Assembly (NCBI RefSeq): GCF_900324465.2
Contig: NC_046623.1
Coordinates: forward strand, 10,445,721 to 10,509,720
From: Anabas testudineus
Lineage: Eukaryota; Chordata; Actinopteri; Anabantiformes; Anabantidae
DNA: 64,000 bases
Direction of reading: 5' to 3'
The stretch's first letter is position 1; every line of letters begins with the position of its first letter. The notes below the pieces were generated by a model that was given only the letters and a program-made list of their open reading frames with translations, was not told the origin of the DNA and did not search any database. Positions 1-12,115 of this stretch are shown in pieces. The position numbers and the translations under genes were made by a program.

Positions 1-1302
1 AACTTCGGTATGATTTGGCCCACTCACACTTTTGTGTATGTGTATTTTCATTGTCAGCTTAAAATAACCTAAAAGATGGACAAATGACAGCATTTGGTTA
101 TAACGTGTGTTACAGTTAATTAGGGAGGGGATGCATATTATGGCAACTCAGAGTTGCCAAATCATGCATCCCCATCCCTGTTTACAGTGGGGGATGCATA
201 TTATGGCAACTCAGAGTTGCCAAATCATGCATCCCCATCCCTGTTTACAGTGGGGGATGCATATTATGGCAATTAAGACTTGCCGAATAATGCATCCCCA
301 TCCCTGTTTACAGTGGGGGATGCATATTATGGCAACTCAGAGTTGCCAAATCATGCATCCCCATCCCTGTTTACAGTGGGGGATGCATATTATGGCAATT
401 AAGACTTGCCGAATAATGCATCCCCTCCCTGTTTACAGTGGGGGATGCATATTATGGCAATTAAGACTTGCCGAATTATGCATCCCCTCCCTGTTTACAG
501 TGGGGGATGCATATTATGGCAACTCAGAGTTGCCAAATCATGCATCCCCATCCCTGTTTACAGTGGGGGATGCATATTATGGCAACTCAGAGTTGCCAAA
601 TCATGCATCCCCATCCCTGTTTACAGTGGGGGATGCATATTATGGCAACTCAGAGTTGCCAAATCATGCATCCCCATCCCTGTTTACAGTGGGGGATGCA
701 TATTATGGCAACTCAGAGTTGCCAAATCATGCATCCCCATCCCTGTTTACAGTGGGGGATGCATATTATGGCAACTCAGAGTTGCCAAATCATGCATCCC
801 CATCCCTGTTTACAGTGGGGGATGCATATTATGGCAACTCAGAGTTGCCAAATCATGCATCCCCATCCCTGTTTACAGTGGGGGATGCATATTATGGCAA
901 TTAAGACTTGCCGAATAATGCATCCCCTCCCTGTTTACAGTGGGGGATGCATATTATGGCAACTCAGAGTTGCCAAATCATGCATCCCCATCCCTGTTTA
1001 CAGTGGGGGATGCATATTATGGCAATTAAGACTTGCCGAATAATGCATCCCCTCCCTGTTTACAGTGGGGGATGCATATTATGGCAATTAAGACTTGCCG
1101 AATAATGCATCCACTCCCTGTTTAGAGTAGGGGATGCATATTTTGGCAACTCAGAGTTGCCAAATCATGCATCCCTTCCCTAATTAACTGTAACACACGT
1201 TATAACCAAATTCTGTCATTTGTCCATCTTTTAGGTTATTTTAAGCTGACAATGAAAATACACATACACAAAAGTGTGAGTTGGCCAAATCATACCGAAG
1301 TT
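1..1302. mobile_element. Foldback-like element: long terminal inverted repeats around a palindromic minisatellite
   Basis: The first ~135 bases (from AACTTCGGTATGATTTGG) recur almost perfectly as the reverse complement at about 1165-1302, with only a few differences, such as GGCCCACTC against GGCCAACTC. Between them lie the tandem monomers described separately. No coding region is visible inside. This is the architecture of a foldback or non-autonomous DNA transposon whose interior has expanded as a satellite. No transposase, target-site duplication or superfamily signature can be assigned, partly because the left end coincides with the window edge. Confidence 0.75.
126..1172. repeat. Minisatellite, about 17 palindromic monomers of ~62 bp
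   Basis: Each monomer is itself an inverted repeat: GGGGATGCAT, ATTA, TGGCAACT, CAGAGTTGCCA, AATC, ATGCATCCCC, followed by a short linker (CCCTGTTTACAGTG). Two variants alternate irregularly. Type A has the core AACTCAGAGTTGCC. Type B has AATTAAGACTTGCC and usually a shorter CCCC/TCCC junction. The final monomer (about 1125-1172) is diverged. The long reading frames that cross the array are only a consequence of the repeat and are not genes. Confidence 0.9.
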
Positions 1303-2508
1303 TGCAAATCTTGTTATTATAAGCATATATTTTATTAGATTGAGTGTGATTTGACAAAGTATGACACATTGATAACATTCATACATTCAACGAACCACCA
1401 TGAAAACCTTCATTAACCACAACACGGCTAATCTGCTACACCATTTTTAATAGGGCAAAGATTTTACCCACACAAACAATGTTTTAACCCATTAATCAAT
1501 AAAATCTGCAGTTTTATAGCGAAGCCCGACATAGACATACTACGATACTTGAACATTACGTTTAATCCAATAAAGCTGCCGCAGGATCAACCTTTTTAAA
1601 ATAGCATGGATTTATGATCCGTTAACATCTCCAACATAGATAATTTAGCTTTTACACCGTCGTTTGTCTAACAAATCATTTGTTCCTGGGTTTACGCTTA
1701 ACCTGTGCGCGCTCCCGCGTGGGGAACGCAGATCTCGGCAGGCAGGCGGAACTCGGCATAACACCTGGTCCAGGACTTTGAATCTCTGTTTATTCTCCTG
1801 TTTTCACTGTGGGACTCACTAACTAATCCCTCCACGAAATCCATCAGATTCAAGGTGCTGTGACACTTCTACCATCTATTAAAAATAAACACCCAGGATA
1901 TTAAACTCTATATTTTATCTTTAACCAGTACATGTGAGCAGTGACAGCTGTAGAAATAATTCAAAAGCAGATATTAAACTGTATCTTCCTAATGATGAAC
2001 TGGTGTTTGCTCACAGTGACAGATGAAATGTGATCTGATATGAAATAGTGGCAATAAATAAGTACTGAAACTGCAAATAGTCATGAAGAAACAGTAATGA
2101 AGAGCGGAGAGGAGGTGACATCTGTCTCCTGTAGGTTTCAGCTGCATGTTTATAATAATATAAACACTACAAATAACTACGTTTTATAATGAATCATGAT
2201 TAACTATAATGTATTTATCCTAACTTATAATTAGAATGTTTTCCTTCAGGTTAAAATGTTATCATCACTTCTTGCAGTAAATATGCTGGAGCTTTTCAGC
2301 CCCATCTTGTGGCTTTCAGCAGCAGACATTGGGAAACAACTTAAAAGGACAATGCAGGACATTTTTGTAATGGTTAAATAAAAAAAATATATATATAGGA
2401 AATGGATTTTTGAGGAAACTAGAACAGTTACCATATGTGTCCACAAATCAATGTCTCTGTAAAGAACAACAAAACAAAAAGAACAAAAGTTGTCATAAAT
2501 ATAAAACA
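1303..2508. other. Intergenic stretch without recognised genes
   Basis: AT-rich DNA between the inverted-repeat element and the end of ilk. I see no conserved coding exon or RNA gene. A short GC-rich patch at about 1690-1760 is unexplained. Confidence 0.5.
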
Positions 2509-2514
2509 TTTATT
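2509..2514 (-). terminator. Probable ilk poly(A) signal
   Basis: TTTATT on the plus strand reads AATAAA on the minus strand, about 330 bases past the ilk stop codon. Confidence 0.5.
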
Positions 2515-2846
2515 GCATTGATATTTGTTTATGTGTAGAAAAGCACTGTTCCTATACACATTTCTTTGGATGTGTTTCTGTCTGATTCATTACTGAATAC
2601 AGACTAAAAAGTCTGCCGATATTTTAGTGTCTGCCATATTAAAAAAGCAACACTGGCTAAAGATCATTTATACCTCAAATTTAAATTACACAAGAAAACC
2701 AATACAATATTTATAGTCTGAAGTGTGTAGCTGAAGTGGCCTTAGACATTATTTACAGTGGCTTAGCAGATACATACTGAAGTGAAGATAAAGAGTGGTT
2801 TGATGTAAAAACAGGACCAGGAGTGTACAAATTGCTGCAAATGCAT

Positions 2847-5800
2847 TCATTTGTCCTGCATTTTCTCCAGGATGGGGACAATCATGTCAAACTTGGGTCT
2901 CTTGGCTGGGTCTTCGTTCATGCAGAGCCTCATCAGCTTGCAGATATGAGGTGAAATACCTGGAGGAATGGTTGGCCGAAGCCCCTCAAGAGCCACCTGA
3001 AAAATGGGAGGCGGTATCACATTTACATTTACATTTAGCCATTCAGCAGACGCTTTTATCCAAAGCGACTTACAAGTGAGAAACAAGGCAAGCAGTTATT
3101 TCAGACCTGGAACTGAAACTGGAAGTTGCTGGGGATATCCCACACAGAAACATGTAAGAAGTTCATATAAAAGGAGGGTGTTTCTGGCACTTCCACGTAG
3201 TTTTGTGGTGTAGATGTGAATTTGAACAAACAGCAAAAGCCTGTGAGTTGTTAAATAATGCACCCACGTACCTTCATGCCTATCTCCATGTGTGAGAGGT
3301 CAGCAAAGGGGACCTCTCTGGTAACCAGCTCCCACAGTAACACAGAAAAGCTCCACATGTCAGCAGATCTTCTGTTGATGTCTTCAGGCCTTTTCTGCAA
3401 GGCTGAAGACAAAACAAGGGCGACAAAGAAAACTATTAAAGAAGATAACTCACTGAGTTTGTTTTTATCCTGTAACATGAGCAACACACCAGGTAAACAC
3501 CAACTAAACCACTGAAGCGAGAGAAAAGAGGAAAACAATGAATAAATACCTTCAGGGGCCATCCATGCTGGAGAGTACATTCGTCCAGGACACTGGAAGG
3601 AGAACTTTGCATCTGCCATGCTTATTCTGGCCGTCATGTCCTCATCAATCTGTAAATGTATCACATCAGCTCATTACTCATAAAACAGTCAACTGATCAT
3701 CTTAATAGTTTGTTTGCATAGTGGCTGTAACGGAATAAGATTTGTCTTACCATGATGTGCTTGCTGTTGAGGTAAAGCCGTGAAACCATCGGCTCTAACG
3801 TGTGAAGGAAAGCCATGCCGCTGGCAATGTCCAGTGCAAACTTTACTGCTTGGCTCTGGTCGACCACCAGAGCTGAGGATGAGGAAGAAGAAGAAGACAA
3901 AGGACAGGAGAAAAAGGAGGTGAGAGACAAGAGTAACAAGTCAGGTGGTGTAAAAACAGGTTCTAGGACTGAAATAACTTTGGTATGTTTACTGCAAATT
4001 GTACATATTTTTATTTCATACATGTTCTGTGCACAAATAACTTACTAGTGCCCTGGTGAAGTATGTTGTAGAGGGATCCATATGGCATGTAGTGGCTAAT
4101 GATGATGGGGTGAGGAGAGGGAGGTGACTGACAGGCCCCGAGAACAGGAAGTATGTTAGGATGAGAAAAGATCCTATGGAGACAGTAACAGAAAGAGAGA
4201 GAGTGTGTGTGTAAAGGTATTTTTAGTAATATTAACATGAAAAATGTTTACTGTGATGGGAGGAGGTTTGTGGAAATGTGTTTTTCACACTGTAGAGCAG
4301 AATACGTCACGTAAGAAACAACTGACAACAACTTCACCACAACACTAACCAAGCCCCAATTTCTTTGACCTCTAACAATTACAACTGCTCTTCTTGTTGC
4401 ACAACAATCCTGCAGCAGATCATATGTTCTCTTGGCTGCACTGTGTTTACTGAGATGTGACAGTCAGTGCAAATGAGCGCATGAGGTCTATGGTTCAGAT
4501 AAAAAAAAAACTGACACCATGTTGTCCATACTGCAGACTTCCTAAGAGACACTGTTAAAGACCAAACAAATCCCCACTGTTCATTGTCAGAAAGCCGAAG
4601 TGTAAACTACCTGAGTTTCGGATGCTCCTCATTGAAGTCTCTGCTCTTTCTGGTGGTCCAGTCTCTCACCTGTAACACCTTCACTACAATCTCATCCCCT
4701 TGCCACCGACCCTGCCATAACTGCAAACAGAGTCACGTAAACAACTAATGAGCTGAAAAATTAAAATAAGGCTCCCACACAACAGTAAACAGATTTTGCA
4801 ACAGACCTCTCCAGACTGGTTTTCATTGATCTTTGCCAGGAGAGAGAGCTGCTTATAATCAATTCCAGCCTGCTTGTTAAGGGTCCCATTACCTGAAGGA
4901 GCAAAGACATAAGACAATTAAACAAATATCCCGAGTTAATATGATTATTTGTTCCTTTTTTATAAATTTACTCACGAGGTCGTGTTCGCATGGTGCCCTT
5001 CCAGAATGTTTCTTTATAAGGGATTTTTGACATAGTCTGGCCCATTTTTTCTGCCTTTTCTAAAATCATACATAAAAAACAACATAAGAACGACATAAAA
5101 TAAAGTAGTGATGCTACAACACACTGCCAACCAAGGAAAAAACCTGCTAGGGAGTCTGACCTTGAAGCAGCTGTCTTAGGTGAGGCTTGGCCTTATCCAG
5201 AGGTGTCTGTCCATAACGGTTGCACACAGACACCTGAGCACCACTGGTCACCAAGTCCTAAAAAAAGAGGGGTTAAACTATGTCATGCACAGATTATATT
5301 TTAAGGTTAGGTATACAGTAGTGTCCATTCCTCCCCACAAGAGGGCCTGGAGTGTCTGTGGGTGTATTACACTGTACCTCTGCAACTTCATCCTGTCCCC
5401 AGAAGCAGGCATAGTGGAGTGGTGTGTTTCCATGTTCATTGACAGCATTGGGGTCTGCTTTGCACTGAATTAGCTGGCATTCACAAGGCATTTAATCAGT
5501 AAACATAACTGCCAAACATGTTTTAACCCTACAGACTTTGTATAAACAAAACATGAAAAACCCAGTTTTGACCATTCTGTGTGTGAGAGTGTGTACCTTA
5601 GCTACAATATCCCTGTGTCCATGACTGGCAGCCAGATGTAATGGGGTATCATCTCCACGATTCATCACGTTAATGCGAGCACCTCTCATGATGAGCATGT
5701 CAACAACACTGCTTCTCCCTTCCCTGCAGGCCCAGTGAAGGGGGCTGAAGCCATGGTCATCACTGAAACACAAGAAGAAGAAAGATCAAAGAGGGTCAGG

Positions 5801-7888
5801 TTCTGAAATATTAGCTCCAGCCTCTTAGCAGCAATTATAACACATTCAAGTCTAATTTATTCTAATATATTCAAGTATAATGGTTTTACAAGACGACAAC
5901 ATTTGGAGGTGAAGACACACAGTATTTGTTTCTGTGGAGCATGTGTACAAGGGTGATGATGGGCTCACCTAACAACTCTGAGTAGAAATCAGCTGACAAA
6001 TACTATCTGTGTGGTCCTCTGCATGCATTACCTACCAATCTTTATTTAGACTTAAACACATGCCTCCTTGCTCTGCTTGCACCCTATACCCATATTACGA
6101 CTGTCTCTAGTGATAAATGTGTGTGTGTGTCTGTGTGTGTACAAACTGGAATGCCTGCTAACATATGCAGAGAAACAAACACACAGAGGGTGCACAGCGC
6201 ACTGCTGCAGTCTGCAAGGATTCAAACTATCACCTACATGTGACTGGGCCCCTTCACCTAAGTGAATCTTTACATTAGCTGAACCCAACAGAGCTGCTGG
6301 GCATCTACCAAGCCTGCAAAACCACAAACCCTACAGTGTGGTCGACAATAAACCTCAAACCTCAGCTTAAACTAAATCGAAACAGCAAATGGACAATTCT
6401 GATCCATCACATTTCTGTTGTGTTGTGAATGTTGTGAAATATTTTGTGAAAATGTTGTGTTTTCTTTTTTTTTTTTTTGTGGTTTTCCAATATGTTTCTG
6501 TTGTGCTATTGCATTTCATGAAATGTTACTGTGTTTTGCACCTCAGAGCCACCATACTCAACAACCCTGTGTGCTATAAAAAGTAACAGGGGAAAAAACT
6601 CAGGGAATAACAGAGTGGAAAACACAGTCTAATCCTCAGCAACACATTTCTCTCTCTTTCTTTGTCATGTGTCTTCTTGTGTCGCCCACTCCTGGGGGAT
6701 ATCTGAAAGTCTCAGCAGACTCAGTCTCTAGTTTAATTACAGTCAAAATTTCAATTTCAGTTTGTTTCAGTTTCTACTGCTTCATGTTTCCCACCAACAT
6801 CCGTACAGTACACAATATTGAATATTGTTTAGGAATTGTGAGGCCGTTCACACACTTGAGCCTCCTCAGAATTACAACCAAAACAGGCCTTACAGCATAA
6901 TGACTGGTCTCTCAGATGTTTATGTGGGACTGCAGCTAGCTGCCCGAGAAGCTCTGTCAGCAAGGGCCTGGCCCTGTATGGAGTTGAAGAGAGGAAATGG
7001 CCTTGGCTGTTGCGTGGTTGGCTAGCAGCTCTGTAGCCCTCAAAGTCAACGTCAACAAACTGCACATATATGGCCTGGCCCAGGAATGAGATAACCAAGG
7101 TCTTTAGCAGTGAGGTCTTCTAGTTCCTTTCTAGCAAGGAAATTATGTAAACAGGCAGCAGTGTGCTGTATATGCCAAACAAAAAAAAAATGTCATGGAG
7201 TTGCAACTCATGGCCATAATACATGCATCTACTGTTTAAATTTATATTGTTTTATATTTAAAATGTGAAAAAGCCCTGGTGATTTTTTCAGCAGTTGCTG
7301 TACATGACCAAAATTATACATTTCAGCATTATATTCTTACAGTATAGTAGGTTATATTCTGTTGCCTGAGTCATTTTGTCCCTGCACAACCTGCCTAAAC
7401 CACCCTCTACTTTTATGCACACACAATTTTTAGGAATGACATCATAAGGAAAGAAGAGGAAGAAAAAGGAAAAACTACAGACTGAACTGGAATTACCAAA
7501 GCTGGGTGATGTTCAGCAGTATTCAGAGCTGCAGGGAGAACACGGTATGGAAACTATTTGACCACATTTAATGTGCCAAGGATCACCTCATATGCACACA
7601 CTCGCACACACATAAGCACTGAATCACTGCCCTACCAGACCAAATGTGGTACAAGTCAACTCCACAATCATTAGACCATGCTCCGTTCTCTATTGCACAG
7701 CCTGTAATTCAACTCTAACATCCAAAAGAGAAGACACAGAGCAGTTACCTTCATACCTTTGCATATTTGCGCATAGTGTGTGCAGATATATCCACGTACC
7801 CCAAGTTCAGGTCATTCTCTGTGTTGTCCAACCACAGACGAACAGCCACGGAGTTCCCCTCTCGACACTGTGTGAAGATGTCATCCAT
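2847..7888 (-). CDS. ilk: Integrin-linked (pseudo)kinase ILK, complete, 12 coding exons
   Basis: Exons in transcript order: 7888-7800, 5762-5597, 5473-5378, 5257-5161, 5059-4976, 4892-4807, 4720-4611, 4173-4046, 3872-3751, 3649-3550, 3402-3272 and 2996-2847. They join in frame to 452 aa, the length I know for vertebrate ILK. The product starts [12 protein letters not shown]. Ankyrin repeats follow from residue ~31 ([44 protein letters not shown]), then a kinase-like domain from ~193 to the C-terminus. ILK scaffolds PINCH and parvin at focal adhesions, joining beta-integrin tails to actin. The ATP-site lysine motif [11 protein letters not shown] is present, but the catalytic HRD motif is replaced by a SRLYLN stretch and DFG by MADAKF, as expected for a pseudokinase. 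The start agrees with the family N-terminus. Identification is by recall of the human protein and is very secure. Confidence 0.97.
3018..3240. repeat. Fish interspersed repeat fragment in the last ilk intron
   Basis: The core at about 3038-3075, AGCAGACGCTTTTATCCAAA followed by GCGACTTACAA, is a widely recurring tail of fish SINE or LINE-derived repeats. The family is not assignable by eye and the downstream limit is uncertain. Confidence 0.55.
6112..6142. repeat. GT microsatellite in ilk intron 1
   Basis: Short imperfect (GT)n run in the 2-kb first coding intron of ilk. The rest of that intron shows no other gene. Confidence 0.7.
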
Positions 7889-8512
7889 GGTTATATTGTA
7901 GGTGCCCTTTCTTGACTTTCAGTCTCTTTTAGGGTCAGGAACATGTAGCCTGGAAAAGTTGTTAAACAAAGACTCTTATGTCAGGAACAACTTGGTTTTG
8001 TTCTTTCCCACCAAACAACAAAGTAAAAATAAATGTTTGTACAAATTCTTGCGCAAAGCAATGCACATGTAGTATATAAGCCAAAATACTGACATTGCTC
8101 ACTGTCTTTTGCCTCTTGTTAGATTTAGACATTTATTAAGTTCATTTTTTAAGGTTGTGAAATTAATGTATGATGAGAAAAATACTATCCCCTCGGGTGG
8201 GACTGTATACAAGTCTGGCTGAACATTATATTCTGGCGTTTATAGAGCATCACTGAACATAATCATAATGGTCAAAGAAACATAAACAGTCAACCAGTGT
8301 CCAGCTAAATAAAACATGCAGTCAAGTACTTAAATAGCTGGGCACATTTCCCCTTGGCTTTATCTTCCTCCCTGCAATCGGATGGGCTGGCCTATTGGAT
8401 AACTTTGAAATCTATTGTTAAAGAGTCAAAGTGAAGTTTGACTTCCACAAAACATCCCAACGACAGGGGATATAAAACTACCTAACACACCACAACTTCT
8501 CAAAAGTCTTAC

Positions 8513-8700
8513 CAACTTCTCGATTTCTTCTTAATTTCTTTTTTTAGTTTCCCCGTAAGTCGCCGTCTCCTCAAACTTCTCAGGACGGAATGGTCGCTCC
8601 GAGTCCACGCCCCGCTCCTCCGACTTGATGCGGGCTACTGGAGAGAGGCGCTCCGCTACTGACAGCTTTGTTCCGGGGCAACGACACAACAGCGGCCCCT
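8513..8700 (-). promoter_or_regulatory. Candidate ilk 5' non-coding exon and promoter
   Basis: A GC-rich patch (about 8580-8700) lies upstream of ilk. On the minus strand a good donor, TTG|GTAAGAC, ends at 8513, which would splice to the exon carrying the ATG at 7888. Inferred only from the splice signal and base composition. Confidence 0.4.
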
Positions 8701-9870
8701 GCTGGAGGCTATGCGTTGCTACTACACCCGGGGGGCATAATTACATGGGGTGTAAACAGTGAGGTAAGGCTGCTAAAGTTAATTCACAAACTGCTCATGA
8801 AAACAGTGCAATTTGAACTATATAATGATATAAAACATGTTATTTTATTAACAGGCATATATCATGATATATTTACTAAATGTGTATACATAAAGAAGCA
8901 AAACTGATGCTGCCCGAAACACTGAAAATCCACCAAGTGTTCATTTTAGGTTTTTACTTGCTTCCTCACAACTTGGTGGTGTTGATGGTGTTTTTTAGTA
9001 CACTAATTGAGAGGTGATAATTACATTTTTGTGAACTCATCACAACACCGCATTTCTGTGTACGATTGTAAAAGTTGTAGTATGCAGATTACTGTTGTTG
9101 TCTTCGTCTTCTAGCTGGTTCCTAACAGACTGTGAATCAAATTAGCTTTAATTCTACAGTAACAGTGCAGCTAAACATGCCTGTTGCACTAATATATTAC
9201 TGGTTTGAGCTTATTCATAAATAGCCTAAAGACTAAAAACTAATAACGGAGCAAAATCACTAAGAATGTTTTTTTAAGATCTCTTATCATACTTTGCTGC
9301 TGAAATAGAGAGTACAGAACGTGCACAGTGCAAAGACAGGAAATGAGAGGAAAGAGAGGTGATGATATGATGAAGGTCATGAACTGGATTCACACCCATA
9401 ACAGAAATGTGGCACATGCCCCAAACCACTGCTATGACATCTGGCAGCACAGTGGCCTTTAATGTTTTCAAACAACAAATACACATCGTCACATAAAGAA
9501 AGAAACTAACTCATTTTTATTAGTGGAGATTATCTTATTTCAGCATTTTCTGTGTCAAGCATTAGCTGGAGCCAGCCTGACTCTTGAAAGTCCACACAGA
9601 AGTCCAAATAGAATCAGGCCTCCACAATCCAGGATCCATCTAGTGGCCTGTTTACAGAGCTTTTATGGCAAAAACACTGCCATCGCTCAAATCCCTTCTC
9701 ATTGTTGTCTTTGCCTCTTATCACAACACGTTGAACCTGTTAAGAGCTCTGACATACTTTGCAATAGTTAAAAATTACATTATCAGTACTTTATAAATAA
9801 TTGCTGAGTACGACTATGCTGTCTGACTATAGTGCTTCATCTTATGCTAGATCAAAGGAGCACTAAATCT
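8701..9870. other. Intergenic stretch between ilk and timm10b
   Basis: AT-rich sequence with no recognisable exon on either strand. Candidate minus-strand AATAAA signals for timm10b lie at 9874-9879 and near 9898. Confidence 0.5.
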
Positions 9871-10145
9871 GTTTTTATTTTTTACAGATTTTTCCTTTTT
9901 ATTATTTGATGAGTCAAAAATTTTTTAAAAGTAATAATTCCTGTAACAAGATGCTAATTTTTATATGGCCAAAAACTTCAAATAATGATCAGCAATTACA
10001 GTTTGACCTCCAGGCATCCATAACCTGACAGACAGAGAGCGACCTCTGGAGCTCTCCCTTGGTCTGACAAGCTCTTTCACTACAAACCCTGTGATTATGA
10101 AGTCTGTTTAGTTGACATAAACCTCACAGACTATTTCGACACCAG

Positions 10146-11046
10146 CTACTGTACAGGGGGTGGAGGAAATCCTACGCTATAAGATTGTCCATCACCAGAT
10201 TTATTGAGCTCTGAGGGATTCACAGTCTCAGATGCAGGTGTGAGTGATGTGGCAGCTGATAATTTGAGCTCAACTGGAACATCTAGTCCTGCTGGCTTTA
10301 CAGTTGAGCCATGGCTCTCTGATCTAACGTCTGGTGCTAACAGTCCAGGTATTTGTGGGGGTGGAGATGAGCTGTTCTGTGTTTGAGATGCTGCTAATGG
10401 CTCTGTTGCAGGAGACCCCAGTGATGCAGAAGCAGCTGCCTCTGCTGCTTTGGCATTCTCCGCAGCCTTGCTCTCCATCTCCTCCATCCGGCGTTGCACC
10501 ATCCGAGGCATCAGCTGCACATAGGTGCCCATGAGACGGTGGTTAGAACGAATCAGCTTCCCAGCGCAGTTGTCCACACAGCGCTCCTGAGGAAACAACA
10601 ATAAGGTCAAAAGTGCCTAACTATAATATATGTATATTCATTAAACATTATGAGGTCAAGACCATGTAAATCCTTTTCCCATTTTGGTATACTTCCAAAA
10701 TTTTGGGGGGGTTGATTTGGTGCAAGTTACTATTCTTCTGAGAAACAGTAGGTAAATAAACGTTGACCAGACATAAACTGCATGTATGTATTATGCATAG
10801 ACACCCAGTATGTTCACAGATTAATCACAAGCTGATTCATTGTACCTCGTCCATGGTCAGGTTTCTGTAGTTGAAGTTGCTGGTACATCGCTGGAAGCAG
10901 ATTTCTGTCATGCGGTTGTAAACCAGGAGGAAATCGCGCAGCTGTAACAGACACAATAACTCATCAAACGGTGTTCATTTATCTATTAAGCCCAGTGCAG
11001 TGCTCATGTGACTTACATTTCTCAGTTGTTGGTCCGGATCCATCAT
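10146..11046 (-). CDS. timm10b: Mitochondrial import inner membrane translocase subunit Tim10B (Tim9b), complete
   Basis: Exons 11046-11017, 10941-10846 and 10586-10146 join in frame to 188 aa. Small Tim proteins are intermembrane-space chaperones; TIMM10B sits on the TIM22 complex that inserts carrier proteins into the inner membrane. The twin CX3C motifs are CFQRC (residues 25-29) and CVDNC (45-49), with family landmarks [13 protein letters not shown] and [13 protein letters not shown]. The start has two consecutive Met codons; the first is annotated. A 5' UTR intron is possible (donor near 11128, acceptor near 11055). The protein is much longer than the ~100-aa human one because of a C-terminal tail of over 90 residues rich in Ala, Ser and Pro. 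Transcription diverges from the hepacam-like gene about 1 kb away. Confidence 0.93.
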
Positions 11047-11056
11047 GATTCCGCCT

Positions 11057-12115
11057 GAAGTTGTCGACTGGTTAGCTAAACTGCTAACATGAGAGCTGGT
11101 CGAATAATGACTTCGTTAAGATCTTACCGACTCTTTACGGTCTGAGGTGAATACATGCACCGTTCAGCAAGTTGTAATTTAGAAAATAGCTTTGACTTGT
11201 GACGAACGGCAACCAAACATGAGCTAATCCAGGTGATAATAAACGGTTAAGAATGGCATGACATTCACATGCAGGCCGCCATCTTTGTAACGAAGATCGT
11301 CTATACTGTAGAGGAGGCTTCACTCAGTACAAAATCGGTTTAATTTCCGGTTTGCAAAACGAAACGTTCTCTTTTTCCTGAAAGATGCGCAGGCGTGTTG
11401 AGACAGTTTATGTCAGTATTTGAAAGACTTCCTTAATTTTATCAATCTCATTTTTAATCACATTGTTGTATAGTACATGTTTATATAGGATTGTCATAGT
11501 TTAACTGTAGGTGTTCTGCTCATTATATTCTTAAAATATTAATTAAGATGCAGCGATGGAAAAACAAGAGCAGGGAAATAAAACAGATATAAATATGCCC
11601 ACAAAAAATGGCACCCTTAAGGACACACATTAAATACATTTGCATACAAAGTTCGGCCAATTTTCAGAATGAGCCCTTTATAACCACACAGCCTTATAGC
11701 AGAATGCAACTACTCACTTCTTACTTTACAGAGGATAAACATATTTTCCCTCTCCCGCCTCTTGTACTATACTTTACAAATTTAGCTCTACCACTGTTTA
11801 AAAAGCGCAAAACACAAAATCATATTTGTTTAAACACTGACATTGAAGCATCTTAATACACTGTTAAACCTTTTTTAAATACATCACTTAATTTGGACAA
11901 CAGTTAATATTATAATAATTGCAATAACGATAAAAGTAACTAATCATACAAAATGAATTTGCAGACACACACTCACTTTTGTCCCATTTGTCGCTTTTGA
12001 GAACAACATGTACTCAGTTCTTGCAGAGTCTGAATGACTAACTGTGTCCCCCGTCCTGCCCAGAGTCACGAATTATGCGGGTTGTCTGGTAGCAAAACAA
12101 AGCTTGAGGCACAAG
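11057..12115. other. Divergent intergenic region timm10b / hepacam
   Basis: Separates the start of timm10b (minus) from the start of the hepacam-like gene (plus). It must hold both promoters, but no clear core promoter motif was identified. Confidence 0.4.

Noticed and set aside
107-1105. Long overlapping reading frames of 65-265 codons across the left minisatellite
   Set aside because: They repeat the satellite period in several frames at once and only reflect a repeat without stops; no protein-like composition or start context.
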